A DNA stretch of 64,000 bases from Micromonospora sp. FIMYZ51. Lineage in GTDB: Bacteria; Actinomycetota; Actinomycetes; Mycobacteriales; Micromonosporaceae. A model generated the notes under the pieces. The model saw only the letters and a program-made list of their open reading frames with translations. It made no database searches and was not told where the DNA came from. Shown here piece by piece: positions 13,801 through 26,530 of the stretch; the stretch's first letter is position 1; every line of letters begins with the position of its first letter. The stretch spans positions 2,728,001 to 2,792,000 of the forward strand of contig NZ_CP134706.1 of assembly GCF_038246755.1 (NCBI RefSeq). Reading direction: 5' to 3'. A program made the position numbers and the translations under genes.

Positions 13801-16430
13801 CCGTGCCCAGCTCGGCGGCGCAGAGCGACGTGATCCGGGCCGCGCTCGACCGGGGCGGGATCGCCGCGGACACGGTCGGCTACGTCGAGGCCCACGGCAC
13901 GGGCACCCTGCTCGGGGACCCCATCGAGATCGCGGGGCTGGTCGCGGCGTTCGGTGGACCGATCGATCCGGCGCGGCGCGCCCAACTGCCGGCGGTGGCG
14001 ATCGGCTCGGTGAAGACAAACATCGGCCACCTGGAGTCGGCGGCGGGCATCGCCGGGCTCACCAAGGTGCTGTTGCAGATGCGGCACCGCACGCTCGCGC
14101 CCTCGCTGCACGCGGCGCGGACCAACCCGGAGATCGACCTCAGCACCACCCGGTTCGCGGTGCAGCAGACGCGGGAACCCTGGCCGCGGCTGCGCGACGA
14201 CGCGGGCGGTGAGCTGCCGTTGCGTGCCGTGGTCAGTTCGTTCGGGGCCGGCGGCGCCAACGCGTGTGTGGTGGTGGAGGAGCACGCCTCGCAAGACGCG
14301 CCGGTCGCGGCCGAGGATGGTGCCGAGCACCTGGTGGTGCTCTCCGCGCAGAGTGAGCAGCGGCTGCGGGCGTACGCCGCGAATCTGGCCGCCTTCCTGC
14401 GCCGGGGTGCCCCCACGGCGGCGGGCGCGGGTGACGACGTACGCACCCGCTGCCTACGGCTGGCCGCCGAGCTGGCCGGCGTCGCGCCGGAAACTCTCGA
14501 CCTCACCGTCGACCTGGTGGACTGCGGCTTCGGTGTGGCCGAACGCGCGCACTACTTTGCCCTGCTCGCCGAGGAGCTGGGCAGCAAACTGCCGGTGGCG
14601 GCCACCACCGCGGAAACCCTGGACGGGGTGGTGCGTGCCCTCGCCAACATCGAGCCACCGGCGGCGCCGGCCACCGTGCGCGCCGACCTACGGCTCGCCG
14701 ACATCGCGCATACGCTTCAGGTGGGCCGGGCCGTCCACGAGTTCCGCCTCGCCGTGCCCACCCGATCCGTCGCCGACGCGGCGCGGCTGCTGGCGGCGTA
14801 CGCCGCCGGGGCGGCCGACGCGCGGGTCCGCACCGGCCGCGCCACCCACACCGTGGTCACGCTGCCGGCCGAGCAGGCCGACGCGCTGGGCCGGGCGCTG
14901 TCGGATCGCGATCTCGTCGCGGTCGCCGCGCACTGGGTCACCGGGGCGCACGTCGACTGGGCGCGACTCACCCCCGCCACCGCCCGCCGGATCGAGCTGC
15001 CCACGTACCCGTTCGGGCGCAAGCGCCACTGGATTCCCGCCGCGCCGTCACCGGTCGTGCCGGCCCCGGTTGCTGCCCCGGTCGTACCGGCCACGGTCGC
15101 TGCCCCGGTCGTGCCGGCCCCGGTCGCTGCCCGCGTGGTACCGACCAGGGTCACTGTTCCCGTCGTGCCGGCCACGGTTGCCACGCCGGACGTGCCGGCC
15201 GGTCTCGATCCCGCCGTGGCCCGGGTGCTGGCCGGGTTCGCAGAACTGGACGTCGTGTCGGTGTCCGGGGTGCTGCACGCCTACCGGCGGATGGGCGCGT
15301 TCCACCGCTACGGCGAGCGGCACGACAGCGACGAGCTGCGCCGCGAGCTGGGCATCCGGGACAAGTTCCAACGGCTGCACGAGGCGCTGCTGGGTCTGCT
15401 GGTCGGGGCCGGGTACCTCACCCGCGAGGGCAGTGAGGTCGTCACCACCACGACGGTGGACCTGGTGGACGCGGCAGACGACTGGGCGGAGGCGTTCGAC
15501 CGGGTCGCGCAGGCGTATCCGGACGTCGCGCCGACGGCCGTGCTCAACCGCGAGTTCCTGCGGGCGTACCCGCAGCTGCTGCGCGGCGAACTGGTCGGCA
15601 CCGAGGTGATGTTCCCGGGCACGTCGATGCGGCTGGTGGAGAAGCTCTACCGGGGCAACCCGCTCACCGACTTCTTCAACGACCAGGTGGCCGACGTGGT
15701 GCGCCGGTTCCTGGACAGTCGGCTGCCGCAGCTGCCGGCCGGCGCGCGGCTCGAGGTGGTGGAGCTGGGCGCGGGCACCGGCGCGACCACTGAGCCGGTG
15801 CTCGCCATGCTCGCCGCGTATCCGGGCCGCGTCGGCTACACGTTCACCGACATCTCGCCGCGCTTCCTCGAACACGGCCGGGAACGGTTCGCCACGCGGT
15901 ACCCGTACGTCCGGTTCGCCCTGCTCAATCTGGAGCGCAATCCGACCGAGCAGGGCTTCGCCGACGGCACGGCCGACGTCGTGGTGGCCACAAACGTGGT
16001 GCACGCGACCCGCAACCTGCGCGCCACCCTGGGCAAGGCCCGGGCGCTGTTGCGGCCCGGCGGCCGGCTGGTACTCAACGAGCTCACCGCGATCCGGCCC
16101 TACCTGACCGTCGGCGGCGGGGTGATGGAGGGCTGGTGGGCGTTCCAGGACACCGAGCTGCGCATCCCGGCCTCGCCGCTGGTCGCCCCGGCGACCTGGC
16201 GCACGCTGCTGCGCGAGGCGGGCTTCACCGAGGTTGGCCTGCTCGGCGACGAGGCCGGCGACCTGGGCCAGCACGTCCTGGTAGCGCAGCGCGACGGCGC
16301 GCCGGGCGAGGGCGAGGCAGCCCGGCCGAGCGGCGCGCCCGCGCGGCGGCCGGCAGCACGGCCGTGGTGCCCACCCGCACCGCCGACGCCGCCGGGGAAC
16401 GCCTGCGGGAGCTGCTGGAGCGGGTCCTGA
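7872..16430 (+). CDS. Giant hybrid PKS/NRPS, first reading-frame segment: cis-AT module 2 and trans-AT module 3
   Basis: ATG at 7872 follows the previous stop by 2 nt. It opens with a coiled-coil N-terminal docking domain (residues ~1-36, [20 protein letters not shown]), which should pair with the tail of the upstream PKS. Module 2: KS (~7983-9250, Cys 8496), AT (~9610-10520, GHSQG and YASH, methylmalonyl), DH (~10640-11400), KR (~11420-12560, LDD, B type), ACP (~12680-12930, Ser 12795). Module 3: KS (~12984-14290, Cys 13488, with the FFDFTGPS motif seen in trans-AT PKSs), no AT, a long linker ending [12 protein letters not shown], an Ala/Pro/Val repeat, then a C-methyltransferase (~15220-16290, [13 protein letters not shown] motif). 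The frame then runs into an Arg/Pro stretch and stops at 16430, while its ACP continues in another frame. This looks like a 1-nt loss around 16330-16360, not a true gene end. Confidence 0.85.
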   Translation: MSDGKLLDYLKRVTAELRQTRRRLAELEQREQPASREPLAIVGMACRFPGGVTSPEELFQLTLDEVDAVSEFPVNRGWDVDGLYHPDPDHPGTSYTRHGGFLHDAAEFDADLFGMSPREALTTDPQHRLLLHVGWEALERAGIAPTSLRGSRTGVFTGVMYSDYGTVLGEDTGAFEGHLFNGSLPSVASGRVAYTLGLEGPAVTVDTACSSSLVALHLAAQSLRAGECSLALAGGVAVMATPRTFVEFSRQGGLSADGRCKAFSAGADGTGWGEGVGVVVLERLSDAVAAGRRVLAVLAGSAVNSDGASSGLTAPSGPSQQRVIRDALFSAGVSAVEVDVVEAHGTGTVLGDPIEAQALLGVYGRGRSEPLWLGSLKSNVGHAQAAAGVGGVIKMVEALRWGVLPASLHVGEPSGLVDWSSGGVRLLLSRRLWPVVGRVRRAGVSAFGISGTNAHVILEQAPEADGVPEVGGGPEVGGVPVVGSASGGEFGPVAVVVSGASEGALWAQAGRLREWVVAGSGLRVVDVGWSSVVSRSVLGHRGVVVAAGRDELVAGLGELSVGVGSQGVVVGADRGVDGRVVFVFPGQGSQWAGMAVGLLDTSPAFAARMNECQRLLDGLVDWSLSDVLTDEAALARVDVVQPALWAVMVSLAEAWRAVGVVPSAVVGHSQGEIAAACVAGALSLADGALISVLRSRSLTALAGRGGMVSVAAPEDRVRERIAPYGDRISVAAVSGPSSVVVSGDPDALDDLVARCAADEVRARRVPVDYASHSAQVEGLREELLESLAGVRPQPTEVAFYSTVTAGRLDGAELDGAYWYHNLRRQVRFEETVRALSADGYGVFVEVSPHPLLTMAIQDTVDDAVVAETLRRDENAARRFLLSMATLHTQGVAVDWTRTYEGTGARTVELPTYAFQTAPYWLRTPKPLLDAPVELVEGDQAVFPGRLSLRTHPWLADHRVRGQAVVPGTALLAMALRAGHVVDELTLQAPMVLPEQGDLEIQLLVGPAVDGYRPLRLHSRGPDADWRLHATGAVAADQVPADGDLDLAAWPPAGATRVDLSSWYDDLAIQGLEYGPRFRGLRALWRRDDELFAEVSLREPELSALLDATLHALDLKTEPALPFSWSGVRWTPPDPDLASVRATITPRGDGAIGLRVTNGTGHALLTVDSLTLRPLDALLSGSGQGALYELDWVPVQTDAPPADSTAVTVLHCPLTDGEQPARIQAVTAAVLTDLQTWLAGAGDGDARLVVVTRGAVPDGGDVDPAAAAVWGLVRSAQTEHPDRIVLIDTDDPDAVAQLLATALAADEPQLLVRAGRIRAPRLVRAHTSGSAPFPADGTVLITGASGTLGALVARHLVAAHGVRDLLLLSRRGASELAEELTEAGARAVSVACDVGDRAALAAVLAAIPADRPLRAVVHAAGVLDDGVLGELTPQRLGTVLAAKADAAWHLHELTRDRDLAAFVLFSSVAATLGTAGQGNYAAANAVLDALAHHRRGLGLPALSLGWGLWAEPSALTGRLDETDLARLAEAGVLPLATGDALALLDAALGADRAHLLPLRRDRASATASPLLRAPAPDRPHRRSAPDPRPATGGDGGGLRDLPADERDQVVGELVLRETAAALGRSSTEDIDPDLGFLRLGFTSLAALELRNRLAARSRLRLPATMVFEHRTPRALAAYLSGRLAAEAPSVVSEAGTPVEEPDATDDRIAVIGVAGRYPLAGTVGELWDNLAAGRHCVREVPADRWDADAHYDPAGTRAPYSKWAGFLDDVDTFDSLYFRVSPAEAEAMDPQERLFLETAAATLEDAGYRAADLAAPGPVGVFVGVMNSDYEWMSGEAAARGVVTNAHSRHWSIANRVSYFFDFTGPSLAVDTACSASLTAIHLACQSIRSGECASAIAGGVNLILHPKHLRALTEAGMLSRGDRIKAFGADADGFVDGEGVGAVLLKPLARALADGDRVLGVIRGTAVNSGGNSGGYTVPSSAAQSDVIRAALDRGGIAADTVGYVEAHGTGTLLGDPIEIAGLVAAFGGPIDPARRAQLPAVAIGSVKTNIGHLESAAGIAGLTKVLLQMRHRTLAPSLHAARTNPEIDLSTTRFAVQQTREPWPRLRDDAGGELPLRAVVSSFGAGGANACVVVEEHASQDAPVAAEDGAEHLVVLSAQSEQRLRAYAANLAAFLRRGAPTAAGAGDDVRTRCLRLAAELAGVAPETLDLTVDLVDCGFGVAERAHYFALLAEELGSKLPVAATTAETLDGVVRALANIEPPAAPATVRADLRLADIAHTLQVGRAVHEFRLAVPTRSVADAARLLAAYAAGAADARVRTGRATHTVVTLPAEQADALGRALSDRDLVAVAAHWVTGAHVDWARLTPATARRIELPTYPFGRKRHWIPAAPSPVVPAPVAAPVVPATVAAPVVPAPVAARVVPTRVTVPVVPATVATPDVPAGLDPAVARVLAGFAELDVVSVSGVLHAYRRMGAFHRYGERHDSDELRRELGIRDKFQRLHEALLGLLVGAGYLTREGSEVVTTTTVDLVDAADDWAEAFDRVAQAYPDVAPTAVLNREFLRAYPQLLRGELVGTEVMFPGTSMRLVEKLYRGNPLTDFFNDQVADVVRRFLDSRLPQLPAGARLEVVELGAGTGATTEPVLAMLAAYPGRVGYTFTDISPRFLEHGRERFATRYPYVRFALLNLERNPTEQGFADGTADVVVATNVVHATRNLRATLGKARALLRPGGRLVLNELTAIRPYLTVGGGVMEGWWAFQDTELRIPASPLVAPATWRTLLREAGFTEVGLLGDEAGDLGQHVLVAQRDGAPGEGEAARPSGAPARRPAARPWCPPAPPTPPGNACGSCWSGS
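8423..9689 (+). repeat. Long near-identical repeat, copy 2 (KS of module 2 to start of AT)
   Basis: Second copy of the repeat at 2973-4239, at a constant offset of 5,450 bp, with the same G/T-rich codon style and the same abrupt borders. The different patch lies at ~8542-8604. Confidence 0.92.
15050..15210 (+). repeat. Degenerate Val-Pro-Ala linker repeats
   Basis: Imperfect ~30-bp units coding for [13 protein letters not shown] peptides between the trans-AT KS linker and the methyltransferase of module 3. Probably a flexible tether. Confidence 0.75.
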
Positions 16431-19400
16431 AACTGGACGTGCGGATCGATCCGGAGCGTCCGCTTGCCGACTACGGCTTCGACTCGCTGAGCGGCATGAA
16501 GATCGTGGCCGCGGTCGAGGAGGCGTTCGGCGCCACCGTGCCGCTCGAGGAGTTCTTCGAACGTCCGACGTTGCGCGAGCTGACCACCCACCTGACGGCG
16601 CGCTGGCTGCCCGACGCCGCCCCGGCACCGGACCCGACCGCCACACCGCACGCGCGGGTCGCGGCCCGGGTGCTGCGTCCCCGCACCGATGCGACGCACT
16701 CCACCCACCCGCTCTCGCCCGGACAGCACGCACTGTGGGTGTTCGAGCAGATCGCGCCCGGAAACTACGCCTACAACCTGCCGGTGACGTTCTGGCTCGC
16801 GCCGGACGTCGACGTGCTCGCCCTGCGCGTCGTGTTGCAGGACCTGCTGGACCGGCACGAGGAACTGCGAGCGACGGTGCACAGCGGCGACGACGGCCCG
16901 TACGCGCGGATCGCGGCCGAGCCCGAGCTGCCGTTCCAGCAGGTGTACCTGACCTCGGCCGCCGACGACGACCTGCGCGATCGGGTTCGCGCCGACGCGC
17001 GGCGGCCGTTTGACCTGGCCCGGGGTCCGCTGCTGCGGGCCACCCTCTACACCCTCGGCGACGGCCGTCAGGCGCTGCTGCTGGCCGTGCACCACCTGGT
17101 GCTCGACGGCGTGTCCATCCCACTGCTGGTGCAGCAGGTCGAGCGCGGCTACCGCGCTGTCCGCGCCGGGGCCGAACTGCCCGCCGACCGGCCGGCCCGG
17201 ACGTTCGCCGATTTCACGGCGTGGCAGCGTGAGCGGCTCGCCGGGCCGGAGGGGCAGCGGCTGCGCGCGTACTGGTTGGAGCGGCTGCACGGCCGGCAGA
17301 CGACGGTGGCGCTGCCGCTGGACCGCCCGCGCCCGGCCGGGCCGCGGTTCGCGGGCGCGAGCCTGGAGGGCCGCCTCCCGGCGGCGGTGTCGGCACAGGC
17401 CCGGGCGCTGGCCCAGGCCGAACGGACGTCGCTGTCCAGTGTGCTGCTGGCCGCGTTCCTTGCGGTGCTGCACCGCTACAGCGACCAGGCAGACGTCGCC
17501 GTGGGTATGCCGACCGCTGGCCGGCCGTCCGGCTACGACGACGTGCTCGGCTACTTCATGAACATGGTCGTGCTGGCCGAGCGGGTCGACGGCCGGGAGG
17601 CGTACGCCGACCTGCTGCGCCGCGTCCATCGGACCGTGCTGGGCGCGTTGGACCACAGCGCGTACCCGCTGCTCAGTCTCGCCGAGGAGCTGCGGCGGGC
17701 GGACCCGGCGGCCCCGGCGACGCCGTTCAACGTGGCCTTCTACTTCCACAACTGGGCCCGCGACGTCAGCGCCGACGGCGTGCTGCGCGGCGCGCTCGAC
17801 GGGGTGCACCAGGAGGGCGAGTTCGAGCTGACCCTCGACCTGGTCGACGAGCCCGAGGGTTGCCGGTACACGCTCAAGTACGACCCGGGCCTGTTCGACG
17901 CGGCCACGGTGCGTCGGCTCGGCGAGCACTACGGCACGCTGCTGGCCGCCGCCGTCGCCGCGCCCGGGACCGCCGTCGGTGACCTGGCGCTGCTGACCAC
18001 GGCGGAGCGGGCACTGCTCGCCCCGCCCCCCGTGGTCGACTACCCGGCCGGCACGCTGGTCTGGGAGCTGGTGCGGGCGCAGGCCGAAGCCCATCCGGAC
18101 GCGGTGGCGGTCAGCTGCGGCAGCACCGAGCTGACCTACGGCGAGCTGTGGGCACGGGTCGAGGTGCTGGCCGGGCGGCTGACCGCCGCAGGCGTCGGGC
18201 GGGGCCGCACCGTGGGCGTGCTGCTGCCGCGCACCGTGGACCTGCCGGTGGCGCTGCTGGCGGTGCAGGCGGCGGGTGGCGCGTACGTGCCACTGGACCC
18301 CTCGTACCCGGCGCAGCGGCTGGCGTACATGACGCAGGACGCCGGGCTGCACCTCGTCCTGACCCACTCCACGCTGCCCGGCGGGGACACCGCGCCGCCG
18401 CGGCTGCTCGTCGACCGGGCGGACGCGCTGCCCACCAGGCCGTCGCCCGGTCCCGCCGGTCCCGCAGACACCGCCTACGTCATCTACACCTCCGGCTCGA
18501 CCGGCCAGCCCAAGGGCGTTGCCGTCCCGCACCGCGCGCTGACGAACTTCCTGTGCTCCATGGCGCGCGAACCCGGGTGCGGTCCGGCGGACACGCTGCT
18601 GGCCGTCACCACCGTCTGCTTTGACATCTCCGCGCTGGAGCTGTACCTGCCGCTGATCACCGGCGGTCGGGTGGAGATCGTGCCGACCGAGGTGGCTCGG
18701 GACGGGCTGCGGCTGCGCGACACCGTCGAGCGGCTGCGCCCGACGCTGATGCAGGCCACGCCCGCGACCTGGGGCATGCTGCTGGCCGGCGGTTGGTCGG
18801 GCGATCCCGCGCTGACGGTGCTGTGCGGCGGCGAGGCGCTGTCGGCGGAAACCGCGGCAGCGCTGCTGGCCGGCAACCGCGCGGTCTGGAACCTGTACGG
18901 CCCGACGGAGACCACGGTCTGGTCGGCGGCGAGCCGGCTCGTGCCCGGCGAGCGGATCACCATCGGCTCTCCGATCGCGAACACCACGCTCTACCTGCTG
19001 GACAGTGCGCGCCGGCCGGTGCCGACCATGGTCGCCGGAGAGCTGTACATCGGCGGGCACGGCGTGGCCGACGGTTACCTCAACCGCCCGGAGCTGACCG
19101 CCGAACGTTTCCTGCCCGACCCGTTCGTCGGCGGTGACGCCCGCATGTACCGCACCGGCGACCTGGCCCGCCGCCTGCCCGACGGCCGGATCGAGTACCT
19201 GGGGCGGATCGACTCGCAGGTGAAGGTACGCGGCTTCCGGGTGGAGCTGGAGGAGATCGAGGCGACGCTGCGGCGGATCGCCGGGGTGCGCCAGGCGGTG
19301 GTGGTGGCGCGCGGCCGGGACGGTGGCGACCGGACGCTGCTCGCCTGCTACGTGCTCGCCGACGGTGCCGCCGAACCGTCCCGGGAGCAGCTCGCCGCCT

Positions 19401-22400
19401 GGCTACCCGACCACATGGTCCCGGACACCCTGCTGCGGGTGACCACCCTGCCGCAGACTCTCAACGACAAGGTCGACCGCAGCGCGCTGGCCACCCTGCC
19501 GTTGGCCGACCTGCGCGCGGGCTTCGGCGCGACGGCGGCAGCCCGGCCGCTCGTCCCGGCCCGACCCGCGAGCCGGGTCGAGGCGCTGGTCGCCGACCTG
19601 GCCGGGATCGTCGGCCGGCTCGCGGGCGTACGCCCGGAGGACATCGGGGCGCACGCCCCGCTCGGCGACGCCGGCATGAACTCGGTGACCTTCACCGCGC
19701 TGAGCGTCGAGCTGCGCAAGGCGTACGGCATCGAGGTCTACCCGACGCTGTTCTACCGTCGCGGCACCCTGACCGCACTCGCCGAGCACCTGTGGGAGGA
19801 GTACCCGGCGGCGCTGTCGGCCCGGTTCGCAACGGTCGCGCCGCCGCCGGCCGCCGCGCCTGTCGCGCCGCAGCCCTCCGGCGGGCGGCCGGGCGGCGGG
19901 GACGTCGCCGTCATCGGCATGGCCGGGCGGTTGCCCGGCTCGGCCGACCTGGCGGAGTTCTGGGCGCACCTGCTTGCCGGCGACGATCTGGTCACGGAGG
20001 TGCCCGCGGACCGCTGGGACTGGCGGGAGCGGCCCGGCTCCCGCTCGCGCTGGGGCGGTTTCCTGTCCGGCGTCGACCGGTTCGACGCCGCGTTCTTCGG
20101 CATCTCGCCCCGGGAGGCCGAGCTGATGGACCCGCAGCAGCGACTGCTGCTGGAAGTGGTCTGGTCGGCGGTGGAGGACGCCGGCTACCGCCCGTCCGAG
20201 CTGGCCGGCCGACGTGTCGGGGTGTTCATCGGCGTCGCCAATGCCGATTACCTGGAGGCGCAGCGAGCGGCCGGACATCCCCCGCAGGGCCACACGGCCA
20301 CCGGCGCGGCGCTGTCGATCATTCCGAACCGGGTGTCGTACCTGCTGGACCTGCGCGGTCCGAGTGTCGCGGTGGACACTGCCTGCTCGGGTTCGCTGAT
20401 CGCGGTGCACCAGGCGCTCGCCGCGTTGCGGGACGGCAGCTGTGACCTGGCCATCGCGGGCGGCGTCAACCTGATCCTCTCGCCGACCGTGAACGACGTG
20501 CTCAGCCAGGGCGAGATGCTCAGCCCGCAGGGACGCTGCCGGGCCTTCGACAGTCGGGCCGACGGCTACGTCCGTGGCGAGGGCGTCGGCGTGGTGCTGC
20601 TGAAGCCCGGCGAGCAGGCGGCCCGCGACGGCGACGCCGTGCACGCGCTGATCAAGGGCGCCGCCGCCGGGCACGGCGGCCGGACCACCTCGCTTACCGC
20701 CCCGAATCCCGACGCCCAGGCCGATCTGCTTGTCGAGGCGTACCGCACGGCCGGCGTGCCGCCGGAGACGGTCGGCTACATCGAGGCGCACGGTACCGGC
20801 ACGGCTCTCGGCGACCCGATCGAGACAACCGGGCTGAGCATCGCCTTCCGACGGCTCTACGCCGAGCAGGGAACCGGGCCGGGGCCGGGCTGCGTACTCG
20901 GCTCGGTGAAGAGCAACATCGGTCACCTGGAGGCCGCGGCGGGCATCGCCGGGCTGTTCAAGGCGGTGCTGGCCGTGCGGCACGGCACCATCCCCGCCAG
21001 CCTGCACGTACGCGAGCTGAACCCGTACCTGCAACTGGACGGCGGCCCGTTCGAGGTGGCCCGCCAGACGCGCGCCTGGCCCCGGCCACGGGACGCCGCC
21101 GGGGCCGAACTGCCGCGCCGCGCCGGGGTCAGCTCGTTCGGCTTCGGCGGGGCCAACGCACACGTGGTGCTGGAGGAGGCGCGCATGACCGAGACCCGTG
21201 GCGAGGACGACAGCGAGCAGCTGTTCGTGCTGTCCGCCCGCACCCCGCAGGCACTGCGCGACAGCGCCCGCCGGCTCGCCGACCACCTGGGCGCGCACGA
21301 GGTCGCGGCCGGTGACCTGGCGTACACCCTTCAGGTGGGCCGCGAGCCGATGGCGTACCGGCTCGCCGTGGTGGCGCGCGGCGTCGCCGGGCTACGCGCC
21401 GAGCTGACCGCGCACCTCGACGGTCGCCCGTCCCAGGTACGCACCGGGCAGGCGGGTCAGGACGCGCCGGCCAGCGCGCCGTCGCCTGACCTGGGCGCGC
21501 TGGGCCAACACTGGGTGGCCGGCGGCGAGGTCGACTGGGCGCACCTGCACCGGGGCGTCGCGCGGCGCAGGGTGCACCTGCCGACCTACCCGTTCGCCGG
21601 TGGCCGGCACTGGTTCGCCGCCGACCCGGCGGCGGCTCGGCTGCATCCGACCCTGCTGGACGCGGACGTGTCTACCCCCGACCGGCGTGCCTACGCCAAG
21701 ACGCTCACCGGCCGCGAGTTCTTCCTGCGCGACCACGTCGTCGGCGGCACGATGGTGCTGCCCGGGATGGCGTACCTGGAGATGGGCCGACTGGCCGGGG
21801 AACTGGCCGGCGGCCGTCGGGTGCACGGCGTCGACGGCCTGGTCTGGGCGGCCCCGGTCCGGATGCCTGCCACCGGCGCACACCGGCTGCTGGTGGAGGT
21901 CACCGGGCACACCTTCGAGGTGCGCACCGACGGCGACGATCAGGTCACGCACGCCCGCGGCACGCTGGTCCGCGACGAGCCGCCGGGCCGTCCCGAACGG
22001 GTCGACCTGCTCGCGGTACGCGCCCGCTGCACCACCGTGCACCCCGGCGCGAGCTGCTACCAGACCTTCTCCGCGCTGGGCTTCGACTACGGCCCGGCCT
22101 TCCAGGTGCTGGAGGAGATCGCCGTGGGGGAGGGCGAGGCGCTGGCGACGCTGCGGCTGCCCGCCTCGCAAGCCGCCGATCGGGCCGGCTACGTGTTCCA
22201 CCCGTCGCTGATGGACGCGGCCCTGCAAACGGCCGGCCGGCTCGCCGCCGGTGGGCAGGACCCGGCGGACCAGCCGGCATACCTGCCGTACGCGCTGGGC
22301 GCCGTGCGGATCTTCGGCGAGCTGCCGCAACGCCTGCACGCCCACGCCCGCCCCGCGGCCCGCCCGACCGCCGCCGGGACGCTGTGCTTCGATGTGGCGC

Positions 22401-25400
22401 TGCTTGACCCGTCCGGCGAGGTGCTGGTGACGATCGACGCGTTCACGCTGCGGGTCGCCGCCACGGCGGAGACTGCGGGGGACACGGTCGCCGCGTACGA
22501 GCCGTACTGGCAGCCCGCCCCAGCGGCCCCGCGCCCGCTGACCGGCGCGGCCATCGTCCTCGGCGCGGCTGACGAGGGCCGGGCCGTGACCGCCGCGCTG
22601 ACCGCGGCGGGCCTGTCGGCGCGGCTCGTCGAACTCGACGACCGGTGCGACATCGAGGCGGCGGTCCGCGACGCGGGCAGCGGACCGGTGCAGGTGGTGC
22701 ACCTGGCCCACCCGGACGCTTCACCCGCCGCCGCGCTGGAGCACGGCTTCCACACCGCAGTGACATTCCTGCAAACCTGGCAGCGCGGACCGGGCGGCGC
22801 GCTGCGCTACCTGTACGTGCACCGCGACCCGCCGGCCTCGCCCGCCCACCCGGCAATGGCGGCGTTCGCCCGCTCCGTGCGCCGGGAGCACCCCGCGCTC
22901 GACATCGGCACCCTCGCGGTGGCCGACGGCCCGCTGGCCGAGGCGGTCACCGCCGCGCTCGCCGCCGAGGGGGCAGCCGAGACCCGGGTCGGCGCGTCGG
23001 GCCGCGCCCGTCGGGCCTGGCGGCAGCTGACCCTGCCCGACGCCCGCGCGGGCGTGTTCCTGGGCGCGGGTGCGCATGTGATCACCGGTGGCGCCGGCGC
23101 GCTCGGCCTGTTGCTGGCCGAGCACATCACCGCAGTCCGGCGCGCCGCAGGCGTGACCGAGGGCGGGGTGGTGCTCGCCGCCCGCACCGCACCCGACCCG
23201 GCGACGCAGGCCCGCATCGACGCCGCCGGGGCACAGTTGATCCTCGCCGACGTCACCGACCCCGCCGCGGTACGGGCGCTGCTGACGCAGGCCCGCCACC
23301 GGCACGGCGCAATCCGCGGCGTGTTGCACGCGGCCGGCGTGCTGCGCGACGGCCTGCTGCACCGCAAGCAGCGGGCGGACGCGGAGGCCGTGCTGTCCGC
23401 CAAGGTGTTCGGCACGCTGCTGCTGGACGAGGCGACGGCGGACGACCCGCTCGACTACTTCGTGGCGTTCTCGTCGGCTGCCGCGGCGCTGGGCAACGCC
23501 GGGCAGACCGACTACGCGTTCGCCAACGCCTTCCTCGACCATTTCGCCGAGCAGCGGCATCAGCGCTGCCGGGAGGGCGTCCGGAGTGGACGAACCCTCG
23601 CTGCTGCCTGGCCGGTCTGGGCCGAGGGCGGCATGTCCGTCGATGCCGCAGGCCACGAGTACGCGGCCCGGATGGCGGGCCTGCGTCCGCTGCGTACCCG
23701 GCCGGCGCTCGACGCCCTGGAACGTGCGCTGGCCACCGCCGCGCCGCGGCTGCTGCTCGCCGCAGGTGACCCCGCGCGGCTGCTGGCCGCCCTCGACGGT
23801 GACGCGGTGCCGTCGCGGCCCGCGTCCGGCGTCACGGTACCGGCCCCCGACGTGGCCCGTGCCCAGGCCGAGGAACTGGTCCTCGGGATCATGGCGGAGG
23901 AGCTCAAACTGCCCGCTGCCGAGATCGCCGTCACCGAACCGTTCGACCACTACGGCGTCGACTCGCTGATCACCTTGAACGTCACTCGCCGGCTGGAGGA
24001 GAGCGTCGGCCCGCTGTCGAAGACGCTGCTGTTCGAGTACGTCACCGTCGGCGAGCTGGCCGACCACCTGGCGGCGGCGCACCCGGCCGCGTTCGCCACC
24101 GCCGCGCCACCGACCGCCACGCCGGTCCCGGCTGCGGTCACCGCCACCGCCGCGCCGCCGGCCGTCGGGTCGGTCCCGGCTGCGGTCACCGCCACCGCCG
24201 CGCCACCGACCGCCACGCGGGTCCCGGCTGCGGTCACCGCCGCCGCCGCGCCGCCGGCCGTCGGGGCGGCCCCGGCTGCCACCTCCGCCACCACGAGCAC
24301 GGCCGGCGACATCGCGATCATCGGCGTCGCGGGCCGCTATCCGCAGGCCGACGACGTCGACGAGTTCTGGCGCAATCTGCGCGCCGGGCGGGACAGCATC
24401 GAAGAGGTGCCGGCCGACAGGTGGCGACACGAGCGGTTCTACGACGCGGACAAGTCCGCGTTCGGGCGCACCTACGGGCGGTGGGGCGGCTTCGTCCGCG
24501 ACGTCGGACGCTTCGACCCGCTGTTCTTCCGGATGTCGCAGATCGAGGCCGAGCACACCGATCCGCAGGAGCGGGTGTTCCTGGAGACGGTCTGGCACCT
24601 GCTGGAGGACGCCGGCGTCGCCCCGGAGCGGATGCGCGGCTCCCGCACCGGTGTGTTCGTCGGCATGATGTACGGGCAGTACCAGCTCTACGGCGTCGGG
24701 GAGGCGCTGCGCGGCGAGGGTCTGCCGCCGCACTCCTCCTTCGCCTCGGTGGCCAACCGGGTCTCGTACTTCTTCGACTTCACCGGCCCCAGCGTGGCCG
24801 TGGACACCATGTGTTCCTCCGCGCTTGTCACCATCCACCAGGCGTGCCTGGCCATCCGGAACGGCGACTGCGACACGGCGGTGGCCGGCGGCGTCAACAT
24901 CACCAGCCATCCGGCGAAGTACCTACAACTGGCCTGGCGTGGCTTCCTCTCCGAGGACGGCCGGTGCCGCAGTTTCGGCGCGGGCGGCACCGGCTATGTC
25001 CCGGCCGACGGCTCCGGCGCGGTCCTGCTCAAACGCCTTGACGCCGCATTGGCCGACGGCGACCGCATCCTCGCGGTGGTCAAGGCCTCCACCGTCAACC
25101 ACGGCGGTGCGGGCCGCGGGTTCACCGTGCCCAACCCCAAGGCGCAGGGCGACCTGGTACGCGACGCGCTCGACCGCGCGGGGCTGCGCCCCGCCGACCT
25201 GGACTACATCGAGGCGCACGGCACCGGCACCGCGTTGGGCGATCCGGTCGAGATCACCGGGCTGCTGCGGGCCTTCCAGCACGACCCGTACGACCTGCCG
25301 GAACCGCTGCCGATCGGTTCGGTGAAGTCGAACATCGGGCATGCGGAGTCGGCGGCCGGCATCGCGGCCGTCACGAAGGTGCTGCTCCAACTGCGCCACG

Positions 25401-26530
25401 ACGAGCTGGCTCCGTCGCTGCACGCCGATGAGCTCAACCCACACATCGACTTCGCGATGACGCCGCTGCGGGTGCAGCGCGAGGCCGCGCCCTGGCCGCG
25501 CCGACTCGGCCCCGACGGCGTGGCGCGCCCGCGCACCGCCGCGGTCAGCTCGTTCGGGGCGGGTGGCACCAACGCGCACCTCATCCTTCAGGAACACCTC
25601 GGCACGCCGACGCCCGCCGGCCCGGTCGGTCCGCAGCTGGCCGTGCTGTCCGCCCGCGACGGCGAGCGGCTGGCCAGGTACGCCCGCCGCGTCGCCGCGT
25701 ACCTACGCGCCGAGGGCGCGGACCTGGCGCCGCACGAGGTGGCCTGGACGCTACAGACCGGACGCGAGGGCATGGCGCATCGGCTGGCGATCCGCTTCAC
25801 CGACCTCGCGCAGTTGGCCGCCCGCCTGGACGAGCACGCCGCCGGGGGCACACCCGACGAGAGCTGGACCGGAATCGTCGACCCGCGCCGACCGTACCCG
25901 GCAGACGTGGCGGGGACCGAGCCCGCGGCCTACGCCGAGGCCTGGACCCGCGGCGGGATCGTCGACTGGTCCCGCCTGCACGCCGCGCGTCCGGGCCGGG
26001 TGCCGCTGCCCGGCTACCCCTTCGGCGGCGACCGGGTCTGGCTGGCCGCGGCCGACGCGGAGCTCGCCGCCCTGGACGCCGCTCCCGCCGCGCCCGGAGC
26101 ATCTGCGCCGCCCGTCGCCCTCGCCGCATCTGCGCCGCCCGTCGCGCCGGCGGCACCCCGGCGCCCGTCGCGCCGGTGGCATCTGCGGCACCCCGGCGCC
26201 CGCAGCACCGGGCGTGACCGGCCGCGAGCTGCTGCTGGAGCGGTACTGGGTCCCCGCCGCGCCCGCCGACCGTCTCGCCCTGCCGGGCCGCGTCGCGGTG
26301 CTGGCCGCGCCCGGGACCGAGGAGCTGGCGGAACGGCTCGCGGCGGCGCTACCCGACGCCGAGGTGCTCGACCATGCGGCGCTCGAGGCGGACCTCACGG
26401 CTACGGGCGTCCGCTGGGACCGGTTCGACGCCGTGGTCGACCTGGCCGGCTGCGCCGGTACGCCCGCCGAGCGCCCCGCGCTGTTCAGCTGGCTGCGCTG
26501 GGTGCAGCGGGTGGTCGACCACAGCCCTGA
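16364..26530 (+). CDS. Giant hybrid PKS/NRPS, second reading-frame segment: ACP3, glycine-type NRPS module, KS-DH-KR-ACP, KS
   Basis: The GTG at 16364 is only the first in-frame codon near the junction. It lacks a ribosome binding site, so this is probably the continuation of the preceding segment. Order: ACP3 (~16385-16600, YGFDSL, Ser 16484); condensation domain (~16705-17990, HHLVLDG); adenylation domain (~18040-19500, [26 protein letters not shown]); PCP (~19570-19790, Ser 19682); KS (~19900-21180, Cys 20384); DH (~21640-22250, [12 protein letters not shown]); KR (~22500-23640); ACP (~23860-24075); a 48-bp repeat linker; KS (~24306-25590, Cys 24812). No AT is present. Pocket residues read by eye (D, I, L, then L, G, L, V, W) resemble the glycine code DILQLGLIWK, so glycine is the likely substrate. 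The frame leaves real coding around 26155-26190 and stops at 26530. Confidence 0.82.
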   Translation: MVPTRTADAAGERLRELLERVLKLDVRIDPERPLADYGFDSLSGMKIVAAVEEAFGATVPLEEFFERPTLRELTTHLTARWLPDAAPAPDPTATPHARVAARVLRPRTDATHSTHPLSPGQHALWVFEQIAPGNYAYNLPVTFWLAPDVDVLALRVVLQDLLDRHEELRATVHSGDDGPYARIAAEPELPFQQVYLTSAADDDLRDRVRADARRPFDLARGPLLRATLYTLGDGRQALLLAVHHLVLDGVSIPLLVQQVERGYRAVRAGAELPADRPARTFADFTAWQRERLAGPEGQRLRAYWLERLHGRQTTVALPLDRPRPAGPRFAGASLEGRLPAAVSAQARALAQAERTSLSSVLLAAFLAVLHRYSDQADVAVGMPTAGRPSGYDDVLGYFMNMVVLAERVDGREAYADLLRRVHRTVLGALDHSAYPLLSLAEELRRADPAAPATPFNVAFYFHNWARDVSADGVLRGALDGVHQEGEFELTLDLVDEPEGCRYTLKYDPGLFDAATVRRLGEHYGTLLAAAVAAPGTAVGDLALLTTAERALLAPPPVVDYPAGTLVWELVRAQAEAHPDAVAVSCGSTELTYGELWARVEVLAGRLTAAGVGRGRTVGVLLPRTVDLPVALLAVQAAGGAYVPLDPSYPAQRLAYMTQDAGLHLVLTHSTLPGGDTAPPRLLVDRADALPTRPSPGPAGPADTAYVIYTSGSTGQPKGVAVPHRALTNFLCSMAREPGCGPADTLLAVTTVCFDISALELYLPLITGGRVEIVPTEVARDGLRLRDTVERLRPTLMQATPATWGMLLAGGWSGDPALTVLCGGEALSAETAAALLAGNRAVWNLYGPTETTVWSAASRLVPGERITIGSPIANTTLYLLDSARRPVPTMVAGELYIGGHGVADGYLNRPELTAERFLPDPFVGGDARMYRTGDLARRLPDGRIEYLGRIDSQVKVRGFRVELEEIEATLRRIAGVRQAVVVARGRDGGDRTLLACYVLADGAAEPSREQLAAWLPDHMVPDTLLRVTTLPQTLNDKVDRSALATLPLADLRAGFGATAAARPLVPARPASRVEALVADLAGIVGRLAGVRPEDIGAHAPLGDAGMNSVTFTALSVELRKAYGIEVYPTLFYRRGTLTALAEHLWEEYPAALSARFATVAPPPAAAPVAPQPSGGRPGGGDVAVIGMAGRLPGSADLAEFWAHLLAGDDLVTEVPADRWDWRERPGSRSRWGGFLSGVDRFDAAFFGISPREAELMDPQQRLLLEVVWSAVEDAGYRPSELAGRRVGVFIGVANADYLEAQRAAGHPPQGHTATGAALSIIPNRVSYLLDLRGPSVAVDTACSGSLIAVHQALAALRDGSCDLAIAGGVNLILSPTVNDVLSQGEMLSPQGRCRAFDSRADGYVRGEGVGVVLLKPGEQAARDGDAVHALIKGAAAGHGGRTTSLTAPNPDAQADLLVEAYRTAGVPPETVGYIEAHGTGTALGDPIETTGLSIAFRRLYAEQGTGPGPGCVLGSVKSNIGHLEAAAGIAGLFKAVLAVRHGTIPASLHVRELNPYLQLDGGPFEVARQTRAWPRPRDAAGAELPRRAGVSSFGFGGANAHVVLEEARMTETRGEDDSEQLFVLSARTPQALRDSARRLADHLGAHEVAAGDLAYTLQVGREPMAYRLAVVARGVAGLRAELTAHLDGRPSQVRTGQAGQDAPASAPSPDLGALGQHWVAGGEVDWAHLHRGVARRRVHLPTYPFAGGRHWFAADPAAARLHPTLLDADVSTPDRRAYAKTLTGREFFLRDHVVGGTMVLPGMAYLEMGRLAGELAGGRRVHGVDGLVWAAPVRMPATGAHRLLVEVTGHTFEVRTDGDDQVTHARGTLVRDEPPGRPERVDLLAVRARCTTVHPGASCYQTFSALGFDYGPAFQVLEEIAVGEGEALATLRLPASQAADRAGYVFHPSLMDAALQTAGRLAAGGQDPADQPAYLPYALGAVRIFGELPQRLHAHARPAARPTAAGTLCFDVALLDPSGEVLVTIDAFTLRVAATAETAGDTVAAYEPYWQPAPAAPRPLTGAAIVLGAADEGRAVTAALTAAGLSARLVELDDRCDIEAAVRDAGSGPVQVVHLAHPDASPAAALEHGFHTAVTFLQTWQRGPGGALRYLYVHRDPPASPAHPAMAAFARSVRREHPALDIGTLAVADGPLAEAVTAALAAEGAAETRVGASGRARRAWRQLTLPDARAGVFLGAGAHVITGGAGALGLLLAEHITAVRRAAGVTEGGVVLAARTAPDPATQARIDAAGAQLILADVTDPAAVRALLTQARHRHGAIRGVLHAAGVLRDGLLHRKQRADAEAVLSAKVFGTLLLDEATADDPLDYFVAFSSAAAALGNAGQTDYAFANAFLDHFAEQRHQRCREGVRSGRTLAAAWPVWAEGGMSVDAAGHEYAARMAGLRPLRTRPALDALERALATAAPRLLLAAGDPARLLAALDGDAVPSRPASGVTVPAPDVARAQAEELVLGIMAEELKLPAAEIAVTEPFDHYGVDSLITLNVTRRLEESVGPLSKTLLFEYVTVGELADHLAAAHPAAFATAAPPTATPVPAAVTATAAPPAVGSVPAAVTATAAPPTATRVPAAVTAAAAPPAVGAAPAATSATTSTAGDIAIIGVAGRYPQADDVDEFWRNLRAGRDSIEEVPADRWRHERFYDADKSAFGRTYGRWGGFVRDVGRFDPLFFRMSQIEAEHTDPQERVFLETVWHLLEDAGVAPERMRGSRTGVFVGMMYGQYQLYGVGEALRGEGLPPHSSFASVANRVSYFFDFTGPSVAVDTMCSSALVTIHQACLAIRNGDCDTAVAGGVNITSHPAKYLQLAWRGFLSEDGRCRSFGAGGTGYVPADGSGAVLLKRLDAALADGDRILAVVKASTVNHGGAGRGFTVPNPKAQGDLVRDALDRAGLRPADLDYIEAHGTGTALGDPVEITGLLRAFQHDPYDLPEPLPIGSVKSNIGHAESAAGIAAVTKVLLQLRHDELAPSLHADELNPHIDFAMTPLRVQREAAPWPRRLGPDGVARPRTAAVSSFGAGGTNAHLILQEHLGTPTPAGPVGPQLAVLSARDGERLARYARRVAAYLRAEGADLAPHEVAWTLQTGREGMAHRLAIRFTDLAQLAARLDEHAAGGTPDESWTGIVDPRRPYPADVAGTEPAAYAEAWTRGGIVDWSRLHAARPGRVPLPGYPFGGDRVWLAAADAELAALDAAPAAPGASAPPVALAASAPPVAPAAPRRPSRRWHLRHPGARSTGRDRPRAAAGAVLGPRRARRPSRPAGPRRGAGRARDRGAGGTARGGATRRRGARPCGARGGPHGYGRPLGPVRRRGRPGRLRRYARRAPRAVQLAALGAAGGRPQP
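24095..24286 (+). repeat. Four 48-bp tandem repeats in an ACP-KS linker
   Basis: Units at 24095, 24143, 24191 and 24239, the last incomplete, each coding for 16 residues of the type [16 protein letters not shown]. Units 1 and 3 resemble each other most, as do 2 and 4, which suggests duplication of a two-unit block. The linker joins the ACP to the next KS. Confidence 0.88.
26150..26201 (+). repeat. Direct repeat at the second frame break
   Basis: The 17-mer GCGGCACCCCGGCGCCC occurs at 26150-26166 and 26185-26201. The Ala/Pro-rich reading frame changes by one base at the same spot in both copies (frames 2, then 1, then 0), pointing to one missing base per copy. Confidence 0.8.

Noticed and set aside
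16136..16363. ATG at 16136 as start of a separate NRPS/PKS gene
   Set aside because: It would read the end of the methyltransferase in a wrong frame and gives an Arg/Gly-rich peptide; a 1-nt loss explains the data better.
24095..24286. 48-bp tandem repeats as a CRISPR array
   Set aside because: There are no unique spacers; repeats are contiguous, in frame, and code for a linker.
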